Assembly: GCA_964455395.1 (NCBI GenBank) | Contig: CAYVWB010000116.1 | Span: 1 to 8,651, forward strand | Reading direction: 5' to 3' | DNA length: 8,651 nt | From: CAYVWB01 sp964455395 | Lineage (GTDB): Bacteria; Desulfobacterota; Desulfovibrionia; Desulfovibrionales; Desulfovibrionaceae | In this document: positions 6,845 through 8,651 of the stretch, one piece after another | How positions within the stretch are numbered: position 1 is the stretch's first letter | Layout: every line of letters begins with the position of its first letter | The notes under the pieces: generated by a model | Seen by the model: only the letters and a program-made list of their open reading frames with translations | What the model was told of the DNA's origin: nothing | Database searches by the model: none | Position numbers and translations under genes: made by a program

Positions 6845-6871
6845 TTGACACGAAAGCGCCAGATGGATAGC
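6845..6871 (+). promoter_or_regulatory. Candidate promoter for the DUF1508 gene in an AT-rich island
   Basis: A perfect -35 hexamer, TTGACA, lies at 6845-6850. It is preceded by A/T tracts (about 6816-6842) that resemble an UP element. The best -10 is GATAGC at 6866-6871, only 3 of 6 matches with a 15-bp spacer, so a regulator may be needed or the start may lie elsewhere. The whole 6760-6897 gap is much more AT-rich than the rest of the window. Confidence 0.35.
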
Positions 6872-6872
6872 C

Positions 6873-6890
6873 CTTCCTGAAAAAAGGAGG
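6873..6890 (+). promoter_or_regulatory. Hairpin that can hide the DUF1508 ribosome binding site
   Basis: CTTCCT (6873-6878) can pair with the strong Shine-Dalgarno AGGAGG (6885-6890) around a GAAAAA loop, giving a 6-bp stem with one G-U pair. The Shine-Dalgarno is seven bases before the ATG. Such a weak stem could act as a translational switch, for example with temperature or a trans-acting factor; this is inference. Confidence 0.35.
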
Positions 6891-6897
6891 CTCGGCC

Positions 6898-7071
6898 ATG
6901 TCTGGTGAAAATGATTCCTGGGAATGCTACAAGGACCCCAAAGGGGAATGGCGCTGGCGGCGGACTGCGACGAATGGAAGAATCGTTGGCGCTTCGACAG
7001 AGGGATACAAGAACAAGGCGGACTGCATCGCCAACATGCGCCGCTTCGGATTTCGCGGAACCACCTGCTAG
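6898..7071 (+). CDS. DUF1508 (YegP-like) small protein
   Basis: A 57-residue soluble protein. The segment from W8 through about residue 52 matches the single DUF1508 repeat: W8-ECYKD, W18-RWRRTATNGRIVG, then STEGYKNKADCIANMRR. The function of this fold is unknown; E. coli YegP has two copies, this protein has one. Cysteines at 10, 43 and the last position (57) are notable for such a short protein. The start is well supported by AGGAGG at 6885-6890. Early codons are less GC-rich in the third position than in neighbouring genes, which may reflect selection near the start or foreign origin. It stands alone, convergent with the sensor kinase. Confidence 0.85.
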   Translation: MSGENDSWECYKDPKGEWRWRRTATNGRIVGASTEGYKNKADCIANMRRFGFRGTTC

Positions 7072-7155
7072 GCCCCGAACCCGCGCCATCCTCGCCGCTC
7101 CGTGCGAGAGCCGGGCGCCATGCAGAGCACATTCGACAACACGACGTGACCGCGT

Positions 7156-7181
7156 GCAGGGAGCGACGTTTCGTTCCCTGC
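7156..7181 (-). terminator. Hairpin between convergent genes, terminator-like
   Basis: GCAGGGA (7156-7162) and TCCCTGC (7175-7181) are perfect 7-bp arms. Inside, ACG and CGT can add three more pairs beyond a 3-base bulge. It starts four bases after the sensor-kinase stop on the minus strand and lies about 85 bases after the DUF1508 stop on the plus strand, so it may serve either or both. No T-run follows, so intrinsic termination would be atypical. The rest of 7072-7155 shows nothing I can assign. Confidence 0.4.
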
Positions 7182-7185
7182 CCTC

Positions 7186-8421
7186 TCACCCCCCATCCAC
7201 GACGGACCCCGGCAACGTCAGGGTCACCACGCAGCCGCCCTCGGGCGCGTTCGCCAGCGTCAGCTCGCCTCCCAGCTCGGAGGCCATGCGGTGCGCGCGC
7301 GTCAACCCCATGCCCACCCCAACAGGCTTCGTCGTGAAGAACGGGTCGAAGACGTAGGACAGGATGGCCGCCCCCACGCCGGGGCCGTGGTCGCGCACGC
7401 GCAACGCAACCTCCTCGCCGTGGGGGGTCGCCTCCAGTCGAAGGGCGGGGCGTCGCGCGGCGCGCGGCGGCAAAGCGTCGGCGTCGGCGTCGCCGGCGTC
7501 AGGGGGTTCCCCGTTCGTCGAGGAAGCCTGCGCGCTCGGCGCCTCGGCCTGTTCCTGGTCATCGGCCACGGGGAGCATGGCTTCCAGGGCGTTGGCGAAG
7601 ACCTCGGCGAAGAGCGAGCACGCGAGGTCGTAGTCCACCCAGAGCACGAGCTCGCTGGCGGCTTTGTCCAGGATGATGGGGCAGGCGCGCCATGCTTCCG
7701 GGCCCTTGGCGACAGCGTACTCCCACGCGCACGCAACGATTTCCCCGAACTCCACGCGTCGCGGCTTGGCTGCGCGGATGGCGTTGTAGCTGGAGACGGC
7801 CTGGACGATGAACTCCAGTCGCTGGCTGCTCTCCAGGATGCCTTCCAGAAACTCCTGTTGAGTGGATCCCGCATCGGCCTTGCGCAGCAGAATGCGCGCG
7901 AAGCCCGCGATGGTCATGGCGGGGTTGCGCAGCTGGTGCGCCACGGCGTCCGAGAGTTGCGCGAGGCTCTCGTTGCGTTCACGTTCCAGGGCGTGTTTTT
8001 CTTCAAGGAATTCGCGCTCGCGGGCGTGCATGGCGTAAATGTGGCTCACATCCGTCATGGAGAGGAGGATGCCGAAGACCTTGTCGTACTCCTCCAGCAG
8101 GGAGGTGGTAAGGGAGAGGTGGCGGGGCGCGCCGCCGCAGTGGCAGAGCACTTCCAGAGAATCGCGGGAGACGCCCTTGGCCAAGGCGCGTTGCGCGGCG
8201 ATGGCGCTCTCCATGTATTCGCGGAAACTCTGCAGGTCTTCCAGATCTTTGAAGAGCTCGTCCCAGCGGGCGCCGTTGAGGGTCTCTGCGGAGCAACCCA
8301 TAATCTGGCGGGCGCGGACGTTGCTGGCGTAGGCGAGGCCGTCCGTGTTGAAGATGACGACGCCTTCGGGAAAGCCGTCGATGAGGTTCTGGAAGTAGTC
8401 TGAGTTGAGGAAAAGGAGCAT
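7186..8421 (-). CDS. Cytosolic PAS-domain sensor histidine kinase
   Basis: A 411-residue two-component kinase without membrane segments, so it senses an internal signal or is recruited by a partner. A PAS domain covers about residues 6-128, followed by a helical linker rich in Glu and Arg (132-155). The phospho-acceptor is His162 in DAVAHQLRNP; the residue after His is Gln where Glu or Asp is usual. The ATPase domain has the N box with N277 (ANALEAM), G1 DHGPGVG (344-350), F box FDPFFTTK (358-365) and G2 GVGMGLT (368-374). Between N and G1 lies a low-complexity Ala/Asp/Pro-rich insert (about 283-325). No response regulator is visible. The ATG at 8421 has a weak AAGG seven bases upstream. It follows a partial upstream frame by 26 bases and is probably in an operon with it. 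Confidence 0.92.
   Translation of the reverse strand: MLLFLNSDYFQNLIDGFPEGVVIFNTDGLAYASNVRARQIMGCSAETLNGARWDELFKDLEDLQSFREYMESAIAAQRALAKGVSRDSLEVLCHCGGAPRHLSLTTSLLEEYDKVFGILLSMTDVSHIYAMHAREREFLEEKHALERERNESLAQLSDAVAHQLRNPAMTIAGFARILLRKADAGSTQQEFLEGILESSQRLEFIVQAVSSYNAIRAAKPRRVEFGEIVACAWEYAVAKGPEAWRACPIILDKAASELVLWVDYDLACSLFAEVFANALEAMLPVADDQEQAEAPSAQASSTNGEPPDAGDADADALPPRAARRPALRLEATPHGEEVALRVRDHGPGVGAAILSYVFDPFFTTKPVGVGMGLTRAHRMASELGGELTLANAPEGGCVVTLTLPGSVVDGG
7475..7492. repeat. Hexamer tandem repeat inside the kinase insert
   Basis: GCGTCG occurs three times in tandem, with a partial variant just after. On the minus strand it encodes the Asp-Ala run of the low-complexity insert (about residues 310-316). 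Slippage by whole hexamers would change insert length without shifting frame. Confidence 0.5.
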
Positions 8422-8447
8422 GGCGCGGCCTTGGTGGGTTCACCGGT

Positions 8448-8651
8448 TCATGCGTCGTTCGCGGTCCGGAGGGCGGGCGGCGGCGCGTGGTGGGAGCGGG
8501 ACGCATCATCCGGGGACGCTGCATCCTCCGCAGACCGTGGGGGTTCGGGGGACGTCGCTTGCGGGTTATGCGCGTCCTGCGCGGCGCCCCGGGCGGCAGG
8601 GGGGGCAGGGGCGGCGGGTGCGTGGTCCTCCGGGAAGCGGGGGAGCGTCCG
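8448..8651 (-). CDS. 3' end of an unrecognised gene with a proline/alanine-rich tail (partial)
   Basis: A minus-strand frame is open from the window edge to a TGA at 8448-8450, giving 67 residues with no internal start codon and mostly G or C in the third position. The peptide is rich in Pro, Ala, Ser, Asp and His and looks disordered, ending ALRTANDA. The sensor-kinase ATG lies 26 bases beyond the stop, which fits an upstream operon partner. No domain can be seen, so the product is unknown. The open frame could also be chance in GC-rich DNA. Confidence 0.45.
   Translation of the reverse strand, partial: RTLPRFPEDHAPAAPAPPAARGAAQDAHNPQATSPEPPRSAEDAASPDDASRSHHAPPPALRTANDA

Overview
The window is GC-rich bacterial chromosomal DNA. 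The gene content suggests a sulfate reducer or a related member of the Desulfovibrionales or another former delta-proteobacterium. The clues are a rhodanese-fused CoA-disulfide/persulfide reductase, a protein resembling the DUF6125 family, a tiny DUF1508 protein and a cytosolic PAS sensor kinase. This placement comes from family resemblance, not from a search. No mobile element, CRISPR array, tRNA or rRNA was recognised.

Layout. Bases 1-265 hold no supportable gene, but contain a 17-bp direct repeat and a short dyad. Bases 266-3078 are a two-gene minus-strand unit: nadK (NAD kinase), whose stop overlaps by GTGA the start of a 600-residue protein with a divergent DUF89/ARMT1-like domain. Upstream of nadK is a 254-base gap that could fold into a three-way junction and a separate hairpin. 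Bases 3333-4100 (minus) encode a cysteine-rich DUF6125-like protein from a TTG start. A divergent intergenic region with two operator-like dyads 21 bp apart separates it from a plus-strand FAD/NAD(P)H disulfide reductase with a C-terminal rhodanese domain (4257-5969), which is followed by a likely intrinsic terminator.

Next on the plus strand come an unrecognised small lipoprotein (6121-6759) and an AT-rich island carrying a perfect -35 hexamer. Then follows a 57-residue DUF1508 protein (6898-7071) whose Shine-Dalgarno sequence can pair into a hairpin. A hairpin at 7156-7181 separates this gene from a convergent minus-strand PAS sensor histidine kinase (7186-8421). Just upstream of the kinase is the 3' end of another minus-strand reading frame, rich in proline and alanine, that runs off the window.

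How the genes may work together. The reductase-rhodanese protein probably reduces persulfide, polysulfide or CoA-disulfide sulfur with NAD(P)H. NAD kinase sets the NADP pool. The DUF89-like partner sits in a family that includes metabolite damage-control phosphatases, but its usual metal-site residues appear replaced, so its activity is uncertain. The best candidates for something undescribed are the nadK/DUF89-like pair with its structured leader, the paired dyads at 4119-4155, and the DUF1508 gene with its occluded ribosome binding site.
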